A program made the translations under genes and the position numbers. The notes beneath the pieces are model-generated. The model had not been told where the DNA came from, made no database searches, and saw only the letters and a list, made by a program, of their open reading frames with translations. From Colias croceus (lineage: Eukaryota > Arthropoda > Insecta > Lepidoptera > Pieridae): 64,000 nucleotides of DNA. Where the stretch lies: assembly GCF_905220415.1 (NCBI RefSeq), contig NC_059553.1, positions 2,504,501 through 2,568,500 on the forward strand, given 5' to 3'. Below are positions 1-12,700 of the stretch, one piece after another. The number at the start of each line of letters is the position of its first letter. Position 1 is the stretch's first letter.

Positions 1-726
1 AAATCAAACGAAAATTCAATTCGTACAAAGAACGTTATTTCCTTGAAAGATTCCAAGCAAAGTTCTAAAGGGGAATAAAGTACAAATTATATCACGATAA
101 CGAGTAACGAAATTGAGGGGTTACTTCAATCAATAAAATGCGTGGTCACTCACACTATTTAAGAACGGTCAGCTAGCACTAAATAACATTAATATTCAAT
201 GAATATTCCATTTAGAAACAAGTTTTCTTTCATATTTATAGTAGAATCTTAATGTTTTCGTTTAGCTCATAGATGAAGATATTAACGTCTGCCATATTCT
301 CGTTACGTCCACGATATTTAAATAATTAATTAAAATTATTCATTGGATACCAGCTTATTTTCAATTTAAACTTAGTGTTTAATCAACATGACAAATAAAG
401 CTCTTCTCCTTCTCTTCTCATCTATTAATGCGTATAAACGAATGTTTTATAAATAATAACTACAAATAAATATATAACATTACAAATAAATAATCTCGTC
501 TCATCTTTAAACAATCTTGTTAAAATATAATCTCCTTGAGTTGTCTATTTCTCCTTGAGTTTTAAAGAATAACCAATCTCTTACTAAATCACAGATAATA
601 TAATCTACCTAAAGCTTAAATCACAAATCTAACAAAGCCTTTAAAATTCTAGCAGTAAACTGATTACATAAATTAAACATGCAGTGTGGTGAACATTAGA
701 GTGAAGTGAGCTATGAGCTAGACGCC
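1..726. other. AT-rich sequence upstream of the first hil coding exon
   Basis: This stretch has no protein-like frame. It should hold hil 5' untranslated sequence or the end of an upstream intron. A GTG-initiated extension of the hil frame back to 706 exists, but GTG is not a normal start in animals. The in-frame TAG at 697 blocks further extension unless an acceptor such as the AG at 698-699 is used. I see no clear TATA box. Confidence 0.4.
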
Positions 727-3700
727 ATGTACCGTCCGAATTTCTACGAAAGCACCTGCTTTCGGTGCAACGAGATCGTGTACCAAGTGGACAGGGTCGG
801 CCCTTTGAAGGACTTTACCTTCTTCCATAGTGGCTGCTTCAAGTGCGCGGTTTGTGGGACTAAGCTGACTTTGAAGGTATGTGTTGTTTGTTTATGAATA
901 AGGACTGGTATTGAGGAAATTGTCTATTCTCTTGAAAATTGTTTTTGTTTCGGTCTGAATTATTCACTTATATAAATAGAGCAATTGCTTACAGTCAGAA
1001 ATAACAAAGTATTAGGTACATTTTGTTTTATTATACGCTTTAGTGTAGGTTTTGTCAATTCTTCATTGTAAACTATTTGTACTTACCTAGCCAATTTCAT
1101 CCAAATCTTATCAGCTGTAACTGTGTAATGGAAACAAACATCAAAACATACAAACTTTCACAATTATCATATTTGTATAATACAGATTATTATTGGCCTA
1201 TAACCATTTGTTGAAAAATATAGAGCTGTAGACTCTACCTAATAAACACTCATTTAACACAAGAAAAACAGTATTAGGTACTGTTATATAAATAATATGT
1301 AATATTTTTACTTATAAATTATTTCGTGTTTTTATTATATAGCTGTTGCTCGCAGCATCGCTTGCGTGGAAAAGATAAACTTTCATGGTCATAAGTTTTC
1401 ATCCCCTATTTTACCCCTTTAGGGGATGAATTTTCTAAAATCCTTTCTTAGGGGACGCCTACGTTATGACATCTACCTACATGCCAAATTTCAGCCCGAT
1501 ACGTCCAGTGTATTGGGCTGTGCGTTGATAGATCTATATCAGGCACCTATGAGAATTATATATAACTATATATAGATTACATTTCTATTACATGAAGTAA
1601 ATATTAAATCTTTGCATAAAGTATATAAGAGTAGAGTTATAAAACGAGCATGTTGACGATTTCTCTCGAGTTTCGATTTAATAATAATATTATATCATCA
1701 CGACATTTTAAACGCGTGGCATTTGGTCGACCTTGTTTTACCTACTTACAGATCGACTTTTTATTTCCTATTAAAATGATAATAATTGTGATATAATCTT
1801 CCGCGTACTCTATGAAAGTTTGTATCGATGTTCTATAAATAAACAAATATAAATATTCATAATTTTTATCACCACAAAATTAACTTATTTTGTAAGCTAT
1901 ATATATTATTTCTTAGTATTAATTAAAATAAGAAATTACGACATTGTAGAGAAATTATGCTAAATATTAATAAATACTTTGCGTCTAACTTTTTAAATAT
2001 ATATATATAAAAAATATAATTTGGTTAAAAAATACAAACTTTATAGAATATAAAGATCGTAGGAAGAATTACATACCTAAAATGTGTTCAATAACTATTT
2101 TATTAAGGGCCGATTTTTCAATCCTTGGTTAAAAATTATCCGTTCAATAAAGTATTTCACGAACATTTCAAAATGTCACCTGTAAACTGCCAAATACGGA
2201 CAATTAGAATACATTTTTGAAATGGTAGTGTAATACGTTATTCGATGAATAAGTTTTAATCAAGGATTGAAAAAATCAGCCCTTATAAGAATAATTAACT
2301 TTAATATTTAACAAAAGAATAGGTACGATAAATGATACAAAAATTGACTCGCGTTATTGAAAATCAAAGTAAATAAAAGTGAGTAATATTAAAGTTACAG
2401 ATCAGATGTTACCGCATGACTCACAGCTATTAAAATTATTACTCACGGCTTATGTAATTAATTCATTATTATTTTATTGTATTTAAAACTTCCTTGTCGC
2501 AATGTATGGGGGTTGGACTCCCATATTGTTTTGATGAGTCGAAGCACAAGTAACAATGCTTAGACCCAATGTTATGAATCGTTGTTGCGTAAGCCCAGTT
2601 TAAAAAATACACAAAACCTCGTTTCGGATAAGATTAATAAAGGGCAGTTTGTATTTAATAGTTATTAACGTTACGTTATTTGTACAATAGAATACTATTT
2701 GTGTTGTTCTTCCAAACACAGGTTTAAAAGATATTTTTTTTAATCCTATCACTAGTGAAGCTAAGCTACAAATAGTATTTTCTCTAGTGTTTGATTTAAC
2801 GCGAGTATTATCTATATTCTATACTAATATTATAAAGAGGAAAGGTTTGTAATTATGTATGTTTGTATGGTTTTCACGCATAACCTACTGGACCGATTTC
2901 AAAAATTCTTTCACCATTAGAAAGCTGCATCTTCACTGAGCAACATAGGCTAGGTTTTATCCAGGAAATCCCACGGGAACGGGAACTATGCGGGTTTTTC
3001 TTTGAAAATGCAGGCGGAAAGCTAGTACATTTATAATTAAAGATTTTGTGACCACGCTCGCTGCAGTGTTCGAAACATCTGGAAAGTAATGTAATGAATA
3101 AATCGCGTTTAAAATCCGTTAAAAAATCTTTAATTTCTAAGCTACAAAGTACATATTACAAATATAGAGCTGCTCTATACTGTAATAAATGTGTTAAATC
3201 TTCATAGCATTGATACAATTTGTTCAAATAAACTCTACATAAATAAACTCTACATGCAGAACACTCTACGTAGTAGAGGTTTTGTATTGACTGAATATGG
3301 GTTTTTCATTATCATTCACACCCACGTTCATATAATAGATATAATATTTTCAACAACTTAATTTCATTTCAATAGTTATTAAAGACCTTTAACAAACTAC
3401 TTTTATATAAATGTTAATAAAAATTCTTATTTAATGTTTTCATAGTATAAGTGAAGTACCATGTTCCCTAGTAGGGTAAGGGGAAGATGCATTATACATC
3501 TGTTTCACTAATCGATTTTTTTCTTCGTCTCCACCGGGAATCGAACCCAGGACCCCCCCGGTGCTCCGCTCACACGTCAACCACTGTACCAAGGAGGCGG
3601 TCATTAAGTATATATTTTTTTCATAGTATACTCACTAAAAATACACACAATAAACTTAATCATGCATAGCGGACCGATATATGAATGAGAACGGTAAAAA

Positions 3701-6700
3701 ATAAAACGGTCAGTGGTACTGCGTAAAATTTTCGAATTAAATGTCATTGTTGGCGCTAACGTGCCGTATCAGAGACATGATTGCATTAGCTTTTGAAACG
3801 GCCAGTGCTGTGTGACCTGCCGTGACCTCGACTCGTTTGACATTTTATGTGAATATTTGTGATATTGTGTTCATAACAACCACAGATAACAACACAACAA
3901 TATGATGCTGTTTAATACTGTCCTGTGAAAGATTTTTATTATGACTCTTACTTACGTATAGTAATTATTAGTAACTAATATCAGCTAATCTGAGCTCCTA
4001 TGTTTTTGAACCATGCGTTTGCATGCATGATTCAAAAGCAAAAGTCTGTATTCTACAATAATTAACTGAAGATATCTTATCTTGGGTAGGTATATTGTTC
4101 GTTTAAAAATCGCAGTAAACTTTATTTTTGATTGAATTTTTCAATCGTTCTACACTTATTTTCGCTAAGTTTAATTCATGATAGATATTATGTTAAACTG
4201 GAGTTATGAAGCAGGTTTATTTACTAGTTAGTAGATACAATTTAACAGAGAAATATAACAAATATTCCACATATTTCAATTAGAATAGTTTAATGTGATA
4301 GTTCAGCTTACACTGGTTCATTACCTATTGTACTGTAAGCTTAACAAATGTATATTATGGTACTGTATAATTGACTTGCCTTTAACAATGGGGATTGAAA
4401 ATTGAATTAGCTCTATTGACGTTTTAATGAATATTAATATGATACGATTCGATAATATCTATTGAATAAAAAATGCAATTGTTGTATTTGTATAAAATGT
4501 TTAAAACTTTACAAGATTTAGACCTTGTATTTTATACAAATACATAAAAACAAGTTATTCATTTTTACATCATTATATATTATATATTATGTATAAGTAA
4601 TAAAGTAGAAAAAAAGGGCCGGATTTATTTTTAGGATCTTTGATTAGTTGGATTTGTTTCCACTTAGAAAAAAGAATTAAAATTTTAATATTTATGCCAC
4701 AAAAATAATATGTAGTTGATCTAATTTTTATTGAGCATGCACGTAAAAAAAATTCTCTGCTATCTATTTTTTTCTCTATGAAAGAAGAAAATGCCTTTGG
4801 TTCTCATTTTCACGTGCACTGTGTACAAATCAGCATAACGAATATAAAACAATATTTCACGAACACAATAACTAAATTAGCAGAAAATTTTAAGATTTCC
4901 CATATTATTTGTTTGCGGATGTTCGTATAATTGATAATTCTCCAAACCAGCTTGTTTGCAAGCACAACAACCTATCATTAAAACCAGTCGAACACGTTAG
5001 AATGCACCAAGGGTTCACCGTAAATCAAATTAATTGAAGAACCTAATCTTTACAAATTACATTTATACGATTAGAATTCTTAATCACAACGCATGTTGGT
5101 ATGTTATGCTACAGGCTACTAATGATGTGTGAAAGTTTGTATGTGAAGATGTTCGTTCCACTGTTACGTTAAAATGATTCAACCGATTTGGATTTAATTT
5201 TGTGTGCTGATAAGGCTCACATGATATACCTACCTAAGTTATTAAATGGCATGTGAATTGTCAATAAACTATTATAATTGCCTGAAGGCTGAACCAATCT
5301 ATGATCTAATTCACCATAAAGCACCACAAACGGAAATTCTTATATTAATATGAATGTTATTTCATTTTTAAACTTGTATTAAAAATATCTATCTCTATAA
5401 CTGAACGATTATCGTTGTTTACATTAGATTTTCCCAATATGAGTTTCACTGAATATGAGAGTCCCTATAATAAAAATTTCAAACTTAAACCTCCCCTGGT
5501 AACTAATAGTCAATATCCTTTATATTTCCAGACATATTACAACAACCAGCACTGGACGGAAGACAAAGAAGTGTACTGTTCCAGTCATGTGCCAAAGATC
5601 GGGCCGGGGCACCTCGATAACTCCTCCGTGGGCATTCGAAGTGCCCTCAATGTGCCCAAGAGCAATAACTATGTGAATGAACAGATACGGGGACACGCTA
5701 GGAACAGTCATGAGACAGAATGTAAGTATTGACTAATGAAGTAAAGGTGTTTTTCGCTTCCTATAATAAGAGAACGATTAGTTTATAGAAATATGAACCA
5801 CATTAATTGATTTTCGTAAAAAAAAATGTAAACAGGATAGTATTAAATTGCATACGAACGGAAAACGATGTTGCCATGTCCGTGATATTTCATGTGATTT
5901 GCGCTTAAAAGTGCAATTTCGGTCAAAGTATCTCTACGATACGCCGGATATCGATATTTACGTAATTATAGAAAAATATACATCACTATTTATGAAAGAA
6001 TTTTAAAGCTTAAACGTTTTAAAAAATGCCATGTAGTCTGTAGATATTAATTAAAATATCAAAAAAATCTCGGTCCTGTTAATAGGTTACTCAAATTCAT
6101 ATAAAAAGTGGTCAGCCTTAATTTACTTCTTCATTGCATGTAAGTGAATGCAAAAAATGTATTGATGCAATGCATGATACCTAGGTTACTAGTTATAACT
6201 GAGGACCATACCTAGAGGCTAGAGGCTCTACAACTCTACTAGACGAGAATCCACATCCACAAACTATGTTATAGTCAAATCCCGAAATTCAATCTCTTCG
6301 CGAAAGGACTGGTTTATCACAGGTTTGGCCAAAACCATCGGGCAATCCGCGATATACATTTGAATCACACTATTTAACTGAAGTCAGCAGCAGTCTCGGG
6401 CGTAGGCGAACGCAGCATAAGCATGAGGCATCGCACGAAGAAGTCTTTGTCTAGACAACGACTGAAGAAAATTGTTTAGTAAAAAACCGAAATATTACAT
6501 TCATTTGGGCATTGACAAAGTCATTATGCCAGACTTGAGGTTTGACCAGTCCAACTTACGAGTGCCCGAACTTCGGGGTTTGACTATAACACCTACATTA
6601 TACTCATTATTTCCATTGAGCTTAAATTGTAAGAATAAATAGGCTGTTTAGTTATTAATATATTTAAAATGAAACATGTCTAAATCCTTTGAAACAATTC

Positions 6701-9700
6701 ACATGACCTTGCGCCGCGGGCTTCGTTACAGTTTATTGACCACACACAATGGCGCTAGATTTATACGTCTAAACTTGATGCTAATACGCGTTTTATATTT
6801 TAATAGAATATAATAAAAAATATTAATTTAATATGGTTATAATATAGTTAGATATCCCTGTCATCGATTTACGGATATTATATAATTTATAATCTTTTAT
6901 TCTATCAGTTATTATGGTATGCTTAAAATTATTAAAATGGCTTATATTTGAGAACTAAAAGAAACTTAATCAAGATTTTCTAATTTAAGAAATATTTTTA
7001 TATCGTAGGCCGTAGCACGTCAATGCAAATCAAAAAAAAAAATACTGCTACGTCGAAAATAAGTGCGCCGCAATACCTACTTCAAATCTAATTTTATAAA
7101 CAAAAATCTTTTCCTCGTACAATTTCCTATAAATATAATAAAATTTGTAAATTATTTTAACATTCAAAATACAACAAGATAACCATCAATATCCTCTACC
7201 TTAAAATGTTATACATTTCCCCCAACACGTATTCGGAATGTTGACGCCTCAGTTAATCTTGCACGATCTAATCAGCAACCTAAAGAATCCAGTCGGACTT
7301 CCGAAGAAGGCACAAACGGTACCAGCACGTGAAATCGTCGGCACATTTCGCAAATCTTCGATACAAAGAGGAGTGTCGACCTATAAGCGCGAAAGAGATG
7401 AAGGAACTTGCTGTGAAGGCGGCCGCATTCCTCGAGACAGCCCAGTGCCCGAAAGCACAAAATACTAAATAGCATACGATTTAGACTGTGGACCAGCCTG
7501 CGTTTTGACCTATGCTAAAACGTACCGTGAGAAACAGTCGTTACACGCCTCCGTTTCACGAACAGCTGTTGTAATGCTGAAATAGAAAACAACAACAGTG
7601 TTGGCAAACTTTAATAGATAGTAATGCTGGCTTGAAGTCTAAAATTAATATTGTTACTAAGTATTGATCATAAAATAAATCCTCCAGTTACATTAATGAT
7701 ATTAATTGGTGGAATGACGCTCGCTTAATTCGATTAATGATCATTGATCAACTGAAAGTGAACATAAATTTTACAATAGTAATTAAATTAACACGATTAT
7801 CGTGTTCCATACATTCATAATTTAAACCTTTTATGTACACAATCAATAACGACTTTCCCCTTTCAGTTGAAATCAATTGCACATAATTTGCCTATATCTA
7901 TGCAGTCTCATTAATTGAGCAATACAAGACATTTCACAACAATATCAAAGCGAAACAACTTTTCTATTTGGCAATAAATTATTCACAACTAGCTGTGCCC
8001 GCGACTTCGTCCGCGTGGAATAGCGACTGCATAGTAGTTACTACTTTACATACAATTATTAAGTAAACACGTACTACCATAAACAATTCATAGAATTGTT
8101 AATAGAATTTATTACTAATCTAAGCTAAAAAACTTACGTACTTTCCGGAAATCTGGGGCATTTTCCGGGGATATCCGGAAAATGCCTGTAAAATATCTGG
8201 GAAATCCCCCGAAAAATGTGTGAAAATGTCCGGGAAATACCCGGAAAATATCCGGAAAATATCCGGAAAATATCCGGAAAATGCGTGAAAATGTTCGGGA
8301 AAAGCGTGGAAAATGCCTGAAAAATCTCCGGAAAATGCCAGGGAAATGCCTGGAAAATATCCGGAAAAAGCGTGGAAAATGCCTGAAAAATCCCCGGAAA
8401 ATGCCTGAGAGATGCCCAGAAAATGCCCGGAAAATATTCAAAAAATGCGTGAAAATGTCCGGAAAAGGCGTGGAAAATGCCTGGAAAATTCCCGGAAAAT
8501 GTCAGGGAAATGTCTGGAAAATGACTGGGAAATGCCTGAGAAATATATGGAAAATATCCGGAAAATGCAAGAAAATGTCCGGAAAATATCCGGAAAATGC
8601 GTAAAAATGTCCGGGAAAAGCGTGGAAAGTGCCTGGAAAATGCCTGGAAAACCCCGGAAAATGCGTGAAAATATCCGGAAAATGCTTGAAATGGTCCGGA
8701 AAAGGCGTGGAAAGTGTCTGGAAAATGCCCGGAAAATGCGTGAGGAATTGCCCGGAAAATGCCCGGAAAATATCCGGAAAATGCGTGAAAATGTCCGGAA
8801 AAAGCGTGGAAAATGCCACTTCAAATTTGCGAAGTAATTAAAGCAGACAACCAAAAAAAGAAAAAGAAAGCTAAAATCTTTCATATTAAATGTATATGGG
8901 ATATTCATATTTTCAGTACTTAATGTAAGGGTTTAAAGATATTTTTTTTGATATTTCTCGATTTATTAAAAAAAAACTGATTACGGCCATTATTAGGTTA
9001 AGTACTTTCGATATCAGTTTAAAGTTTTTTGTTATCTGTAATACTTACAAAAAAAAATCGCCTGTGCACACTGAACGATTACACCTTGTACATGAATGCC
9101 TTAGCAAATGTTCGCCGTGATTATTTTAATGATCATAATTGTTTTTATTAATGAACCAATTGACATGAATTAAACACTAAATGACAAAAAAAATTAACTA
9201 CAGTTTTGGGTTCGGGATCAATTTAATAATTACACCTGCTAATATTTTTTTACATATTTTCATTGTATAAAATCGTAACATAACTTCCTTTATGTATTGT
9301 TCTATTAACACATAGATAATATCTTCCCAAGGTACTAAATTTTAATAAAAAAGTTGTTTTTGTTATTTATTTCTAAAAAAGAGTAGTTAGACAGAAATAA
9401 ACATAAAATTTTTATAAGTTTTATGGAAGCTGAATGTAATGCAAATGGGCAAATGTAAAAGTAAAATTAGGTATTTAAAATAAATAAATGAAACAACTAA
9501 CAATTACAGAAAAACTTCTTTTTCGGTTGAAAATTGCTGGATCATGAGTATAATAATTCTTTATCTCTTACCTTGGGCAGTCTGGAAGAGATCGCTAGTA
9601 AGCGATAAGACCGCCTTTTGTACATACCGTGTTAATCCATTTGGTATGATTGTAAATATTTTACTTGGTGTGGTACGTATATTAAATTGATAAATAATAT

Positions 9701-12700
9701 TATGTACTCTGATCCCAGTACTATCTGTACCGCGAAAGCCATAACGATAATAAAACAACAGTAAAGCACGAATAAAAATCATACTTGTACAGTAGTTGTG
9801 AGTGCAATATTTACGTTTCAAAACAACATTTTTTTTGGTACTAAAACGTAGGTAGATTCTCACGCACGCACGCTGATACGTGGTTGGCTGCCCCTTTTCT
9901 CATTCCCGAAAAATATCCTCTAAAATTACCCAAGATTCTTCCAATGATTGTACCATACGTTGGAAATTAACTTTAGTCAACAATTGACCACGCGCCAGGA
10001 TATCTTATTTCTACTACATCCTCATGCAAATCGTTAATTTTTATGAACATTGAATCTGTAAATAAAAAAAATGAAAAGATTACTTTACCTTATTTTATTA
10101 AAAAGCTACTAACAAATAAAATTCTATCAAGAACTTAAGTGACCTTCTTTGGGCGTATAATATAGTCTTGTAAAAGTTATACATAAAAATAAAATTTCAT
10201 CATTTTCTTATTTTGTCGTAACTTCAATTCTAATTAAAAACATGAGTCTAACTATATAATTAATTATGTATGAAGAATAAATATAAAAGCCACAACTTAC
10301 CTTTTGTGGGAACGCAAGAAGGATTTTTTAAAATGTCACAATTAACTGTTAATGGTGTCTTGTTTGACATCAAACAATAAACATCTACCCTCACTTGTAA
10401 AATTTTATTTAGTATATTCACACAAAATATAAGCACCTGAAGTGGACTCTGGGAAGACATGGGTTAAAAAGTTAAATAAATAAGTACAATTAAAAACCCC
10501 ACCAACATCATATTATTATTTAATTCTTAATTATAAATTTGCAAGAAGCGTTAAATATGTAAATTGATTTGATTTTAATGAAGTCTCATAGATGGCGCTG
10601 TTTCAAATTTGTCTTTATACTACTAAGATTCATTAAACTGTTTCTCTGCCAAAATTACGTAAATGACGTAGTTTTTATAGTGTAAAGCTAGATAATAGCG
10701 TGGCTTACCCAAAAACAACATTTAAACATGAGTCTTTAGATTGTACGCTGTGTAATACACGGAATACGTTAGAAAAATAAAGGTTCACAGCTCCTCCCCC
10801 GGAGGTGATAGCATGGTAATGTGTATATAAAAGCCTCACCCGACCTGTTAGTAATATTCATGCAAAATTTGAAGTCAATCTATGCGGTACTTTTCGAGAT
10901 TAGCTCGGACAAACATACAGACAAACAGACAAACAGACAAACCGACAAACAGACAAACAGACAAAAATTCTAAAAACTATGTTTTTGGCTTCTATATCGA
11001 TTATAGATCATGGATTATGTATTCTTTTAAAAAAATATTCAATGTACAGTTTTGACTTTCCTACGATTTTATTATATGTATAGATTACCATAAAAATCAC
11101 GTTCAGCACATTATTTATTGGGCAAAAAACTATTGCATTGCAAACGCAGCGGCAAGTTTTAGGTAAAAAATGTTTGTGCCACACTCGCTCGCGATTTAGT
11201 AATCGTCACTTGTACACGCACGAGATCAAACAATCACTGAATTCTTGGATATCTCTTGTGTAATACAACAAATGTAGCATAATATTAAGCTGGTAATTAG
11301 TGTAACATGTCGTGTTCATGAAAGTACAGTTAATTTGTGGGTTGGCGTGAATGCCAGAGAAGAATTATTGTATACAATTAAATAGAAAACTTCACTGTCG
11401 TTGCTTCATTTATTTATAATTTAGTTGTTAATTATGACAGAGAGAGTCACAATTATTTATGCAGTTATGTTACTAAAATTCAGGGAGTTCACAATAAGTT
11501 ACTTGGGTATGTCTCTCCTTTCTAGGAATAGGGGTCTAAATGTAAGGTTATAAAACAACGCTATCAGAAATTAATTGTAAATGCTAGTCACGGTTCTAAC
11601 AGAACGAAAATATTAGGTAGTGATATTATATAACGGAACCATTATAAGTTCAAATGCTTAAATGCCTTTATCACGATAGAGAAGCTCTAAGTATAAAACC
11701 TAACTACGGGCAAATCTTTTCACGAATCTTACGTAATTTCTCAAATAAAACGAGCAATACGCTAATTAAAACATATTATAAAAATATAAGCATTAACGCA
11801 CATTTCAACAATTTCACTTTTTCTGATTAAAATCTCCCTATAATTAAAAGCATATAAGTACGATTTATCATTTGAATTTTGAATGGTAACAGACGGATTG
11901 CCTAGATGACTAGTTGAAGGTAATAATTAAGGTGTTATTACAAAAAAATATGTATAATACAAAAAACATACCTTCTTATAATCAATCGTAAGGTTAACGT
12001 AATAATAACAAGATTAATTGGTTGATAACAATGAAATTGTTTCCTAGTTTACAAAGTAAATATACAACAAGTTGTGAGAAATACTTTTTTATTGACATAT
12101 TGTATCTCCCTTCTCAATCCAATAAGTATTGTTTACAAATTAATTAACTTGATAACATGATACATCGGATAAAGATAAAATTTAATTGAATTAGATAGCT
12201 AATATAAAATGTAGGAATAATAATGTGAAATATAACTAATAAATACTAGCTGTGCCTCGCAGTTTTACCCGCATTGCTGCGCTCCTATTGTTCTTAATCT
12301 GACATATACTTAATCGATAAATGGATTATCTAACAGTGAAATATTTTTTCAAATCGGACCCGTAGTTCCTAAAATTACCATTATAGTTCACGCAAATTAA
12401 TAAATACTAGCTGTGCCTCGCGGTTTTACCCGCATTGCTGCACTTCTATAAGTCTTAATTTGATATTATATTTAATTTGATGAATTGATTATTATCTAAC
12501 AGCGAAATAATTTTTCAAATCGGACCCGTAGTTCCTAAGATTAGCGGGTTCACGCAAACACACAAACTTTTTAGCTTTATAATATTAGTTTAGAACATAG
12601 ATGTGAATATAACGTTAGTTTTACACTGTTAGAATTCATCTATAATTTTCCAGTTGCAAATAACCTGTTAAAACTAAGGAAATACCTTATTTACGCACAT

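Larger units (their letters stand above)
877..5531 (+). other. hil intron 1
   Basis: A 4.65-kb intron from donor gtatgt at 877 to acceptor ttccag ending at 5531. It splits the LIM domain between the first three zinc pairs and the last one. It is AT-rich and holds several short repeats listed separately (about 1341-1550, 2106-2284, 2819-3026, 3034-3137, 3528-3603). No further exon was recognised. Confidence 0.8.

Noticed and set aside
706..726. GTG-started N-terminal extension of hillarin
   Set aside because: GTG is not a usual animal start, an in-frame TAG lies at 697, and ATG 727 has a good context and fits the family N-terminus.
8115..8908. Several frames of 70-156 codons on both strands (MRENVREKRGKC, FRHFPRFFRIF and similar)
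   Set aside because: They are by-products of the 11-bp minisatellite, whose unit seldom contains stop codons; the same repeat reads as low-complexity protein in many frames.
10909..10966. CRISPR-like short direct repeats
   Set aside because: They are a simple ACAAACAG microsatellite at the end of a LINE-like repeat in an animal genome; there are no unique spacers.
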